The position numbers and the translations under genes are program-made. From assembly GCA_964036045.1 (NCBI GenBank), contig OZ038393.1:47112429-47176428 (forward strand): a DNA stretch of 64,000 nucleotides. The letters are read 5' to 3'. This document shows, one piece after another, positions 1 through 10,129 of this stretch. The notes under the pieces are model-generated. The model saw only the letters and a list, made by a program, of their open reading frames with translations, was not told the origin of the DNA and did no database searches. The DNA comes from Eutreptiella sp. 'Long Island Sound 2002'. Its lineage: Eukaryota; Euglenozoa; Euglenophyceae; Eutreptiales; Eutreptiaceae. How positions within the stretch are numbered: the first letter of the stretch is position 1; each line of letters begins with the position of its first letter.

Positions 1-520
1 TGTGGGATCGAAGGTCATTGGTGTCAAGTCATTGTGTTCAGAAGGATTAAGTGATTGCACGATCCAAGCCGAAGATATTATAATATAATTATGCACCTTT
101 CAAGGCACTTTTGTGTGTCATTGTGCCAATTTTGCCATTTTTGGCTCGTCATGATGTCAAGTGGCGACCGTGTACCTCAACGTTGCGCTCAATTGACATC
201 ATGACCCAAGTATGTTATGAGGGTACATACTTCGGTAGCCAACATATCTTAGACCCGGCGAATAACTCCTCTTAGGCTTGGCATACCGTGGCCGCCATGT
301 TGGCGATTTGGGACTATCCCAAATCATGGGCTCACTTGGCGACCCTGCCATTCCCAATACCGGAGGAGTTGGGCGACGCCCAAAAGATATGTTGGACCAA
401 CATGACTTGATACCAATCCTATGGCACACTCTGGTCCGAGTCGGGCATGTGCCTCATTTGCCTTAACCACCGTATGGATTCGCCAGCCATCATTGTGTGG
501 GATGCATCGGCTGAGGCAAC
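1..520. other. upstream region, no gene seen
   Basis: Moderately AT-balanced sequence before the first long ORF. Short ORFs occur on both strands but overlap one another and show no recognisable motif. It may hold the 5' end or terminal repeat of the transposase-bearing element that follows, but I could not match an inverted copy downstream. Confidence 0.4.
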
Positions 521-2986
521 ATGAAAAGGTACTGCTGCCACTGTGGCCGTTATAAGACGCTAGACACATTCAGGAACTGTCCGGGTGTTCTGTGCCTCTT
601 CCCCACGCCGCCAAGGACTAGGCCATTCTGGTGCCACCATGGAGCTTGTGGCAGAATCGGACGTACAACACTGCGAGTCCTATGTCCCACCAAAGCACAT
701 GCAAAGGTTTCGCTCATTGGCATTGAGGGAGCAATTGCCCAGCGGACGCGCAAGAGGTGTGGTGCTGTGCGTCAGACGAAGTTGAAGGTGTTGCAGCGAA
801 TCTCACAATGCCGGTCGCCCACAAAGCCACTCGAAAAGGAACCCGCACAGACCCTAATGCATTGCCGGCAGCGCTTCACCAAGTTGCAGTCTACCCACCG
901 AGCTCTGTTGCATGCATTGCACAAGTCTCGGATCAGGTGTAAGCAGTTGCTCTCTCATAAAATCAAGTTGACCGCCGGTCAAGATGCATGGAGGAGTCGA
1001 CCTACCACCAGTGCTGCTGAGGCGAGGCGATTGAGAAGGCAGGCTGGTTGCGTGACTCTGTACAAGGGAGGTAGGTTGAAAGCCTCCATCCGCTACATGT
1101 ACTATCGCATGTTCCAAGAGGGTGCGTCTGAAAATGGAGCGAACAACACCATTCTGGCTGTGGCTGAGGGTCTGGGTGTCACGCTGCCAACATGCTTACC
1201 AGCCCGTCGAACGAAGCACAAACTGCGGTTGGAGGCCGGTGTCTGGGCCACTTTCTGTGCGATCCGCAAGATGTGTGCTGCCAAGCAGGATGCAACCCGG
1301 CGTGGAGTGCCCTTCTCAATCAGCAAAGGTCGCGATGGAACCACCAAGCAAGGGTGGCACTTTCAGGTGCTGACGCTGACCTTCCAAGTTGGATTCAACG
1401 ACCCAGTCTCAGTGGTGATGGCAATATCATTGGCGCACGACAAGAAGGCTGTGACACAGGCAACTCTGACTGGAACTGTGGTGCGCAAAATTGTGGCTCT
1501 GGCTGGTGGTGTTCTGCATGAGGATGATTTCAAGAGCTCTGTGGTCACGGACTCAGCGAACAATGAGAAAAAAACAAACAGGTTGGAAGGTAACAAGGTC
1601 CATGTGCCCTGTCTTGCACACATCTCCAGCAACACAGGTAAACACGGTGTAAGAGATCAGCATGTGTCATATCTGTGTGGTCAGTGGGATCAACCTGGTG
1701 GCGTAGGCCCAACAGATTCGGTGCAATGTGAGTCCTGCGTGGTTTGGGTGCACATGTCATGCTACAGTCTGACCCACGACAGCCTCCCTCCCTCCTTTCA
1801 GTGTGTGGTCTGCCAGCTTGACTCTGTGCCATGTGTTGGAGGGACAGAAAACTGGGAATACCATGAAGGTAAGTTGAGGGAACTGATAAAGGCCTTCCTC
1901 GATGGTTCGTATGGAAAAGGTGCCGCAGCAGAGTTCCGTGGTTGGATGGCTGAGAGAGGTGTAAATGAAGTCGTCCTGGGTAGGAATGTGGGTGCCAGGT
2001 TTTTTGGAGTCTTCTTTGTCTGTGCGCAAGTGTCCGTGAAACATGATCTGTTCGTGGAGTTCAGTAAGACCAAACCGCAATTAAATGAGAAGCATGAAGA
2101 GACATGGTGGTCCGGTATCCTTAAGTGGCTAACCAGCACGCCTGCCCTTGTGTTTCTGAAACTCGGTACGGTCCTACACGCCACCTGGGGAAAGGCTTTC
2201 TCCACCTCTGTGTCTAAGCAAAAGCTGTCGGTTGCTCAGTCTAACCCCTTTGTTCACACAACCTCTGATCTGTTGATGAAGTATGCCATGGACCCCAGTC
2301 CGTGCATGGCGCTCGACGGTCGCGGTATGTCCCTCGTTCCAGCGTCGCCTCTTGTCCGGCTTGTGAAAGCTCGTCTGCGAACTGTGTTTGCTGTCATGCA
2401 GAAGCAATGGGCAAAGTATACAGCTGATTACTCACCTGGTGGTCCTCTGAATCTAACCACCTCCTCCTCACCTCACCTCCTCCACAACTCCCCTGCAACC
2501 ACCATTTTTGAAAAGAGCGTGTTTGGCACGCTTTCAGCCGCGTTCAGGGCCCTTGGAGTGCGCGCCTCACCTTTGAGAGCTGTCGCCACAACAGTCAGTA
2601 AAATGAACAGGCACATCACACAGCCTCTGACGGAATATGATGTTTCTTTTGTCCTGTCCCAAGTGAGCAATGCGAGCTCGAAAGATGAACTGCGTACGGA
2701 GCTCGCGGACGCTCGTAAGGCGGCCGACGCGAAAGTGGCGGCCTACCAGGCAAGAGCGACCGCTGAGAAGGAAAACAGAGTGCGAGCTCGAGAGGAAAGG
2801 GAGCAGGAGCAAGCTGCCAAAAGGCAAAGGCGAGCAGAGAGTGCCAGGGAAAAGGAGAAACAACCAAGGCAACCAAGGAAAAGGGAACGCGAGCCACACA
2901 CATCTACAGAGCCCGAGTGGCAGCCAGTCCAGCGAACGACAAGTCGAGGCAGGACCTCTCAAGTGCCTGCCAGGTACCTCCGGTGA
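521..2986 (+). CDS. transposase-like protein with internal PHD-type zinc finger
   Basis: This is an uninterrupted 821-codon ORF starting at ATG. The N-terminus is Cys/His-rich (CCHC-like spacing at residues 5-8 and further Cys/His pairs to about 55). The middle has a segment VVTDSANN followed about 20 residues later by HVPCLAH. This resembles the second catalytic Asp and the CxxH of hAT-type DDE transposases. Directly after it, at about residues 383-432, is a PHD-like finger (CESC, WVHMSC, CVVC), with one Cys of the first pair apparently missing. The C-terminal 130 residues are a charged Lys/Arg/Glu helix ending in a basic tail, a likely coiled coil and nuclear signal. No introns are needed. 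The ORF is intact, in contrast with most of the window, so it may be a young element or a domesticated gene. The family assignment is inference from motif order. No terminal inverted repeats were found by eye. Confidence 0.5.
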   Translation: MKRYCCHCGRYKTLDTFRNCPGVLCLFPTPPRTRPFWCHHGACGRIGRTTLRVLCPTKAHAKVSLIGIEGAIAQRTRKRCGAVRQTKLKVLQRISQCRSPTKPLEKEPAQTLMHCRQRFTKLQSTHRALLHALHKSRIRCKQLLSHKIKLTAGQDAWRSRPTTSAAEARRLRRQAGCVTLYKGGRLKASIRYMYYRMFQEGASENGANNTILAVAEGLGVTLPTCLPARRTKHKLRLEAGVWATFCAIRKMCAAKQDATRRGVPFSISKGRDGTTKQGWHFQVLTLTFQVGFNDPVSVVMAISLAHDKKAVTQATLTGTVVRKIVALAGGVLHEDDFKSSVVTDSANNEKKTNRLEGNKVHVPCLAHISSNTGKHGVRDQHVSYLCGQWDQPGGVGPTDSVQCESCVVWVHMSCYSLTHDSLPPSFQCVVCQLDSVPCVGGTENWEYHEGKLRELIKAFLDGSYGKGAAAEFRGWMAERGVNEVVLGRNVGARFFGVFFVCAQVSVKHDLFVEFSKTKPQLNEKHEETWWSGILKWLTSTPALVFLKLGTVLHATWGKAFSTSVSKQKLSVAQSNPFVHTTSDLLMKYAMDPSPCMALDGRGMSLVPASPLVRLVKARLRTVFAVMQKQWAKYTADYSPGGPLNLTTSSSPHLLHNSPATTIFEKSVFGTLSAAFRALGVRASPLRAVATTVSKMNRHITQPLTEYDVSFVLSQVSNASSKDELRTELADARKAADAKVAAYQARATAEKENRVRAREEREQEQAAKRQRRAESAREKEKQPRQPRKREREPHTSTEPEWQPVQRTTSRGRTSQVPARYLR

Positions 2987-3641
2987 TACTTTCCTTCCCC
3001 TCTGCACAACACACCATTTTTCAGCTCACCAGTGGTTTGCATTTAAGTATGCCAACCGTGAGTGGTCAGCTGATTTGCTTCTAGAATGTCATGTGCCCTG
3101 CCCTATCCTGCCATTGTCTTCTGCTCTTTGTTGTCTCAGCCTGACTGCAACAAGGTTTTCAATGTGTACATGTGTGGACTTGTGTCATCAAAGTAAACTG
3201 ATTGTGCAACATGAACAAATCATGCATGTGGACGACCATGGTGCATTGGATTTGGTGACATTGCTGCAAATGATGGTGATTGAGGTAGGACATGTCTGGA
3301 ATGAAGGACCCCCAGGTGCAGAAGGAAGTCACTGGGTGCCGCAGCATAGTGAAAATACTCTCTGGGGACCCGGCAAAGCAGTGGGAGGGAGCTGGAGGGT
3401 ATGGGAGGGAGTGGGAGGGACTATGAGGGAGGGAGGCCAGGAGGGAGCTGGTGACTCTTAACGAGCAGGGGACTCCTACCAAGGTGCTGTGGGTTAGGCA
3501 CAGCTAAGACTTGAAGGTTTGGCCCGTGGGTACCTAAAGGAACACAGGGGGGGGGCTAAGTGCCTGGGAACAAGGGGTTTCCACTTCCTGTCTCCCCCTA
3601 GGCCCACCCCTAGTGAATGGCCATAACCATAAACTACGGCT
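2987..3641. other. non-coding spacer between transposase ORF and LINE
   Basis: This holds the presumed 3' UTR of the upstream ORF, a short G-rich minisatellite (listed separately) and then the start of the LINE-derived region. No convincing ORF is seen on either strand. Confidence 0.4.
3379..3455 (+). repeat. GGGAGGG purine-rich simple repeat
   Basis: The top strand reads almost entirely as variants of (GGGAGGGA)n with AGCT or CTAT interruptions. The closely spaced G3 runs could form a G-quadruplex. Confidence 0.75.
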
Positions 3642-5009
3642 ATGGCATCACTTTCTGAGTGTCTTTTTTTTTCGATTCAGAAAAATGGACAATGGATTCG
3701 GGGTCCTGGGCATGACCCATCACAAATAACTGCATGCCTGTGGAATTACCCAAGCATCCAAACCGTTCATTGGGCAGTATTCAATTTCCGGGGATTTCTA
3801 CAATTTCACCTACCCACCATCTTCCAAAACACAACTTGTAGTTCATTTTCAACAAGCAAGTCCAAAGACGCAAAGGCCGCTCGATTTCTAACAATGGATA
3901 ACTCAAAAAGCGCATTTCCCGTCTCCAACAACAAAGATGATCGTCCTCTAAAAGATCAAATCCCCAATCTTCCCATGGGGTAAAGAGTGCAGGACTCGAT
4001 AACGGTGCATCAAAAAACCTACAACACAGCCCACTACACTCCTCCTCTGGAAGCATTGAAGTATGCGCATTCAAAAACAGATTTCACGCTTTGTGCCGGA
4101 GGGGTAGACGAGGTGAATCATCCTTTCAACGATTCAATGGATAAGAACTTAATTGCCACAAAGCCTATCAGCCTATCCCCATCGATCGCATGGGGCCAAA
4201 ACCGAGCTCAATCCATAATTGAGATGTTCAACAACCCAAATCTTTGGTCTTTCTATTTTGTTCCTTGCACGGACAACAACTACGGACAAGCCAAAGAAGA
4301 CAATCTTCCCACTATGCAAAAGGATGTTGATGATTTTGTGCTTGCGCTCTCTTCCACACCTCACAACGTGAAGGGGGTTGTTGCACTACCCGGGTTTGAC
4401 GACCAATGCGTTCCGGCCAATCTCATGCTCCTCGATTACCGAAACTCCATCCAAAAATTTGCACCCTTCATCGAAAATGTCAAGATCTATAGCAATGTGC
4501 ACCTAAATCGGGCCTTTGTAACGGAACAAGGGGTTGAGCTACGTCCTTCCAACACGGCTGCGGATAGGAACCTAGTTCTCTTGTTTATCAACAACGCGGG
4601 CCCTCGGTATGCATTCCAGCCTCAAGGACAAGAACACATCACCACCATTTTGCAAGCCCCCGAAAGGGAAGGTTTCCGCACCCTCTCACGAGCAAAAATC
4701 CGCAAAGTACATCAAGTCCCGGATCAACCCCCCACGTACCTCAGGGTCTCACTCTCGGCAGTAGCTCTAGGTCAACTCGACCAACAACCAGTCCATGAGG
4801 ATGCCTACCAATGGTTCAACAAACATTATGCGGAAGCCCCGGATGAAGTCACTGTAACTTCGGAAAATGCTGCATTCCAACGAGGGTCCATAAAATGGCA
4901 AAAGGCATCCCTTCTTGGAAACAACCACGCCTGTGTGGACATAGAGATCTCCAAAGATGACGCTTTGTCTTGTGATAAAGACATCATATCTCCCACCAAG
5001 GACAAATAA
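3642..5009 (+). pseudogene. LINE ORF1-like region, N-terminal part (broken)
   Basis: A single reading frame runs from ATG 3642 to a TAA at 5007-5009, interrupted by an in-frame TAA at 3981-3983. The product is about 450 residues with no domain I recognise. It is rich in Asn, Asp and Pro and contains the segment LWSFYFVPCTDNNYGQ. Coding continues in another frame immediately downstream (from about 5012), so there is a frameshift near 5000. Position upstream of an endonuclease/RT makes it the likely ORF1 (nucleic-acid-binding protein) of the element, but no zinc knuckle or RRM is visible. Function is inferred from position only. Confidence 0.5.
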
Positions 5010-5011
5010 AA

Positions 5012-6557
5012 GCCGAGCCCAAATTTGCGTTTCCACTATTCCTCACGCTCCCAAATGATGCCCAGGGCTATACGGTTGTCTATGCCATTGCCACGAAAAG
5101 GGTGAGGACCGCAAGGAATGACAAAGGCCGCATCCCCATGCTAGAGCTCATCGACATGGCCAAAAGTTCAACCGTTTATGGAGCTTGTGTAGGTCTGTGC
5201 CCCCGGACACCTTGGTCGGTGCTCTTAGCATTTGACAACTCAATGCTCCATGACACTTTCGAGGCAAAGTCACCCACACTCAAAGTGTACTGGTCTCTGA
5301 TCCAAGCCGGGTTGTATTGTGTCAATGCCCATACAATGAAACCATTCGCCGTAACACACGACGCCAATGATCAACCTATAAAGGAACAAGCACCCAAGTT
5401 CAACCTCCAAAACGAGCTAAGGAAACTCAAGAGTGACTCAGTGGCGTTGGTTGAGGCTAACAAGGCAACTACCCACTTGGATGTCCTCCTCACCGCCGCA
5501 GCCTTTGGGTTATTTGAAAAAGCCTATACACGGCGGCCCGCAGCCTCCATCTTCACAAAGCAGGTATATGAAATCCACTACAACTCTTCCAACAGCATCT
5601 ATCTCTGCGACGGGCTCAATGTAGATGGCATCTCCTTTGCGGGAAGGAAAGGTCCCAACAACCTAGCAAGAGACAAGCTCATCGAAGAGATGAAAGAAGA
5701 AGCAAAAACACAAGGACACGAAAACGAGTCAAACGATGAGATGCGCATGATTATACGGGCCGGCATCAAGCTTGGTGTGGATGAGCAAATGAAAAGTATC
5801 TTGCAAGGTCCCGCCCTTATTCCAAAGGAGCCAAACGGAGAGAAGGGCCCTCCCGAAGAAAATGTGGAGGATAAGGGCAGCCAAAGACAAGAAGACCAAG
5901 CAGAACAAGAAGATGAAAAGCAATAGGTATCATTACTGATTCGAGACCGAGGTGGCAAAGTGATCGGTGGCCTTCCAACACACACTGACATGACATGGAT
6001 GTGGGGCATTGATCTAGAGGCTCAAGCAGCCAAAAAAGCAAAAGGGCTCACGGCATTCATTCTATGGATCATCATTGAAGCAACCACGGTGCAAATAGAG
6101 GAAACAACAGTTAACCTTAAAGAAGTGATGGTCATCTTGAAGTCACATGTCCCTCACGGTTCCTGTCTGCAAGATCCCAAACACTTGTCCCGAAGATCCG
6201 TCACCCATCGAGGATGGGAGTCCCTTGCGATTGATGACACCGATCACGAGACAGCCCCATCCCTCATGACGATGACACGGAGTGACGACCCCTACCCCTC
6301 TACGTGGCAAAAGTTCAAAGTGAACGAAGAGTGCGTTTGGTCAAAGTCACTAGATGATGTTTTTAACATCTTTCAAACGGACTTCACACAAATCACTCAA
6401 GGCAAGCCCAATTTTTCGAGCCAAACTAGGCAAATACACAACGCAGGTCTCGGCTATGATCCAAAATCCGAAAGCAAACCGAGTGGGCAAATTGAGAGGA
6501 AAGAATCAAATGAGGCTCACATGCAAGAATTGGGAACCCACCTCCCTTTCAAAGACA
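5012..6557 (+). pseudogene. LINE ORF1-like region, C-terminal part (first copy, broken)
   Basis: The frame continues from about 5012 through TAG 5924-5926 and on to 6557, where the 1.94-kb insert begins. The end of the first segment is a Glu/Gln/Lys-rich acidic tail just before the TAG. After the stop, the same frame reads a segment containing DMTWMWGIDLEAQAAKKAKG. The last 1,014 bp (5544-6557) recur almost unchanged at 8501-9514. No recognised domain. The conserved reading in two copies supports that this was coding sequence of the LINE. Confidence 0.5.
5544..6557 (+). repeat. 1,014-bp direct duplication, left copy
   Basis: It matches 8501-9514 over exactly the same length, with no indel noticed and roughly 25 substitutions by eye (about 97-98% identity). 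The two copies flank the 6558-8500 insert without extra sequence. Continuing the LINE reading frame requires only one of them. The arrangement is that of a very large target-site duplication, or of a tandem duplication with an insert at the junction. Confidence 0.85.
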
Positions 6558-7930
6558 CGCAACGCAACCCGCCAAGCGGTCACACCGGTGAACAGGAGCC
6601 AAGGGGCCCAGGACACCGCACGCGCAACACAACGCGCTGAGCGGGCGCACCGGTGAACAGGAGCCAATTGGCCCAGGACACCGCGCACGCAAAGCAACAC
6701 ACCGAGCGGGCACACCGGTGAACAGGAGCGAAGTGGCCCAGGACACCGCACACGCAAAACAACCAACCGAGCGGGCACACCGGTGAACAGGAGCCAAGTG
6801 GCCCAGGACACCGCACACGCAACACAACCCACGGAGCGGGCGCACCGGTGAACAGGAGCCAAGTGGCCCAGGACACCGCACGAGCAAAGCACAGGACGGA
6901 GCGGGCACACCGGTGAACATGAGCCAAGTGGCCCAGGACACCGCACACGCAACACAACACACCGAGCGGGCACACCGTCGAACAGGAGCCACGAGGCCCC
7001 GGACACCGCACACGCAAAACAACACACCCAGTGGGCACACCGGTGAACAGGAGCCAAGTGGCCCAAGACACCGCACACGCGAAGCAACACAACGCGCCGA
7101 GCGGGCGCACCGGTGAACAAGAGCCAAGTGGCCCAGGACACCGCACACGCAACACAACGCACCTAGCGGGCACAGGGGTGAACAGGAGCCAAGTGGCCCA
7201 GGACACCGCACGAACAACACAACACACCGAGCGGGCACACCGGTGAACAGGAGCCAAGTGGCCCCGGAAGCCTCACACGCAACACAACCCATGGAGCGGG
7301 CACAACGGTGAACAGGAGCCAGGTGGCCCAGGACACCGCACATGGGAAACAACACACCGAGCGGGCAGATCGGTGAACATGAGCCAAGAGGTCTAGGACA
7401 CCGCACACTCAAAGCAACACACGACCGGGCGCACCGGTGAACAGGAGCCAAGAGGCCCAGGACACCGCACACGCAACGCAACACACCCAGCGGGCGCACC
7501 GGTGAACAGGAGCCAAGTGGCCCAGGACACCGCCCACGCAACACAACACACCCAGCGGGCGCACCGGTGAACAGGAGCCAAGTGGCCCAGGACACCGCAC
7601 ACGCAAAGCAACACACCGAGCAGGCACACCGGTGAACAGGGGCCAGGTGGCCCAGGACAGCGCACACGCAACACAACACACCGAGCAGGCACACCGGTGA
7701 ACAGGAGCCAAGAGGCCCAGGACACCGCACACGCAAAACAACACACCGAGCGGGCGCACCGGTGAACAGGAGCCAGGTGGCCCGGGACACCGCACACGCA
7801 ACACAACAGACCCAGCGGGCGCACCGGTGAACGGGAGCCAAGTGGCCCAGGATACCGCACACGCGGCACAGCACACCGAGCGAGCACACCGGTGAACAGG
7901 AGCCAAGTGGCCCAGGACACCGCACACACG
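6558..7930 (+). repeat. 65-bp minisatellite, about 21 units
   Basis: The core CACCGGTGAACAGGAGCC recurs with a spacing of exactly 65 bp at 6583, 6648, 6713 and 6778 and on to about 7900. Units differ by point changes only (AAGTGG/AGGTGG/AAGAGG; ACACAAC/AAAGCAAC). Because 65 is not a multiple of 3, the minus strand reads through the array in every frame without stops, giving long spurious Cys/Leu/Val-rich ORFs (up to about 600 codons). Confidence 0.9.
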
Positions 7931-8500
7931 TAGGGCGGCCGAGGGACAGGAAAGAACCAACACCCCATGGGTCGGACACACTGGGGCGAACCAGCCGACC
8001 AACCGGGCCAGTGGCAGGAGCGGTACTCCAAGGCCACTGGTCCGAGCCAGACCAGGCTGCATCGGGGACCATGGCAAACGTCACCCGGAGCCATGGAAGC
8101 AACCTGTGACAGGCGAGCCGGTACACAGCCCAGGAGGGGGTCGCCTGCCAAGCAGAGTGGCCCCGCAACTCAAGCCACAAGGGTGAGGCGGTCGTACCGT
8201 AGACTAGTGGGAGCAATACCCCTTGTGGTGAGAGATACTCCACACGGCTGGGCAGCCCCCAGAGCTGTCGCCCAAAGGAGGGGGCATGTGGCCCTACCCA
8301 TGGACACATGTGGGGACACCCTCCCACCCGGGACAACTGGACCGGGTGGCCGCGACACTGCCTTCCCAAGCACCTGCGGGAGCGGCTTAAGAGGCACCCG
8401 AACTAGGGCAGTGGGAGGGACAGGACGTCGCCTTGGTAAGACCTTCTTCCTGCAATGTCAAAGGAGGCATCCTGAGCTCCCGAAGATACCTACCTACCTA
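7931..8500 (+). other. 3' tail of the minisatellite insert
   Basis: Single-copy GC-rich sequence between the minisatellite and the TACC repeats. No supported gene. Similarity with the region just before 35993 and 52437 is visible from about 8290 onward, which links this insert to the larger elements. Confidence 0.5.
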
Positions 8501-8502
8501 CC
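8487..8502 (+). repeat. (TACC)4 terminal simple repeat
   Basis: Four perfect TACC units end the insert. Equivalent (TACC)3 runs end two other elements at 35982-35993 and 52426-52437. Confidence 0.85.
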
Positions 8503-9514
8503 TCCATCTTCACAAAGCAGGTATATGAAATCCACTACATCTCTTTCAACAGCCTCTATCCCTGCGACGGGCTCAATGTAGATGGCATCTCCTTTGCGGG
8601 AGGGAAAGGTCCCAACAACCTAGCAAGAGACAAGCTCATCGAAGAGATGAAAGAAGAAGCAAAAACACAAGGACACGAAAACGAGTCAAATGATGAGATG
8701 CGCATGATTATACTGGCTGGCATCAAGCTTGGTGTGGATGAGCAAATGAAAAGTATCTTGCAAGGTCCCGCCCTTATTCCAAAGGAGCCAAACGGAGAGA
8801 AGGGCCCTCCCGAAGAAAATGTGGATGATAAGGGCAGCCAAAGACAAGGAGACCAAGCAGAACAAGAAGATGAAAAGCAATAGGTATCATTACTGATTCG
8901 AGATCGAGGTGGCAAAGTGATCGGTGGCCCTCCAACACACACTGACATGACATGGATGTGGGGCATTGATCTAGAGGCTCAAGCAGCCAAAAAAGCAAAA
9001 GGGCTCACGGCATTCATTCTATGGATCATCATTGAAGCAACCACGGTGCGAATAGAGGAAACAACAGTTAACCTTAAAGAAGTGATGGTCATCTTGAAGT
9101 CACATGTCCCTCACGGTTCCTCTCTGCAGGATCCCAAACACTTGTCCCGAAGATCCGTCACCCATCGAGGATGCGGGTCCCTTGCGATTGATGACACCGA
9201 TCACGAGACAGCCCCATCCCTCATGACGATGACACGGAGTGACGACCCCTACCCCTCTACGTGGCAAAAGTTCAAAGTGAACGAAGAGTGCGTTTGGTTA
9301 AAGTCACTAGATGATGTTTTTAACATCGTTCAAACGGACTTCACACAAATCACTCAAGGCAAGCCCAATTTTTCGAGCCAAACTAGGCAAATACACAACG
9401 CAGGTCTCGGCTATGATCCAAAATCCCCAAACAAGCCGAGTGGGCAAATTGAGGGGAAAGAATCAAATGAGGCTCATATGCAAGAATTGGGAACCCACCT
9501 CCCTTTCAAAGACA
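8501..9514 (+). repeat. 1,014-bp direct duplication, right copy
   Basis: Second copy of 5544-6557. It begins at the end of the TACC repeat and continues past 9514 into LINE sequence that lies beyond the break point of the left copy. Confidence 0.85.
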
Positions 9515-9603
9515 TCGAGTGGACAAGCTCAATGTGGCAAAAGTTCATCAAAGCAAAACACCAAATGTCTCAATCTGCACCGACCGTGACGAGCGGGTCA
9601 TAA
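8584..9603 (+). pseudogene. LINE ORF1-like region, second copy and continuation
   Basis: It repeats the acidic tail and the DMTWMWGIDLEAQ segment of the first copy, with the same in-frame TAG (8881-8883). It then continues beyond the duplicated stretch to TAA at 9601-9603. The sequence after 9514 (SSMWQKFIKAKH) is the natural continuation of the LINE frame interrupted at 6557. No recognised domain. Confidence 0.5.
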
Positions 9604-9688
9604 CTTCCTCACCAAAGCCCTGAAAACCCATGAGCTCTATGCACTTTACATACAGAAAACGAAACACACCCACCCCGCCCGAAAATAC

Positions 9689-10129
9689 TTGGTCAAATTT
9701 TCAAGAGCAAACAACCCGAGCCCCCACACCCCCGCCAGCACCCACCCTCAACCCCAAGTCGCGAATCCACCACCCCCGCAAGCGTCTCCTATCCAATCCC
9801 TAAGAACCGTATTGCCCGATTTCCTTCCTGTGCCTGCCATCTTTGCCAATGCTGTTCAAACCACGCCTAGTCATAAACTTGGTGAAACCGTCCCGCCGCC
9901 CTTCCTCCAATCTCTTCACTCTGAAACAAAGGATGCTTTTAACGTGTGGTTCGAGAATTCAACTCAAGCCTCCCAACCTCGTACAATCCCAGAAGGTCTT
10001 ACGAGTACTTCGGCCAAAGGTGACGAACTCAGCAACATCCGCTCACCCCGTCCCCGCCAAAAACTACTTCGAAATTCATGCACTTCCTTTTTCACAACAC
10101 AAGAAAAACAAAGAAGCTGGAAGGCTTAA
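9689..10129 (+). pseudogene. Pro-rich linker segment of LINE
   Basis: An open frame of 146 codons, very rich in Pro and Ser with SPHTPASTHPQPQ-type sequence in its first half. It overlaps the endonuclease ORF in another frame. It probably represents the C-terminus of ORF1 or a linker before ORF2, separated from its upstream part by a frameshift. No catalytic motif is seen. Confidence 0.35.

Larger units (their letters stand above)
6558..8500 (+). mobile_element. 1.94-kb insert: 65-bp minisatellite plus (TACC)n-ended tail
   Basis: It starts inside a partial 65-bp repeat unit and ends in (TACC)4 at 8487-8502 (the last bases are shared with the flank). Its last ~200 bp resemble the 3' ends of the elements finishing at 35993 and 52437: a CCTTCCC...GCGGGAGC(G/C)GCT block, a GGTAAGACC block, then TACC repeats. 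No coding capacity is recognised, so it would be a non-autonomous or 5'-truncated family member. The orientation (plus) is inferred from the TACC tail acting as a 3' end. Confidence 0.6.

Noticed and set aside
6549-8369. Long minus-strand ORF (606 codons) and several overlapping ones rich in Cys/Leu/Val
   Set aside because: They are translations of the 65-bp minisatellite, open in all minus-strand frames. The protein repeat follows the DNA period and no start, domain or conservation supports a gene.
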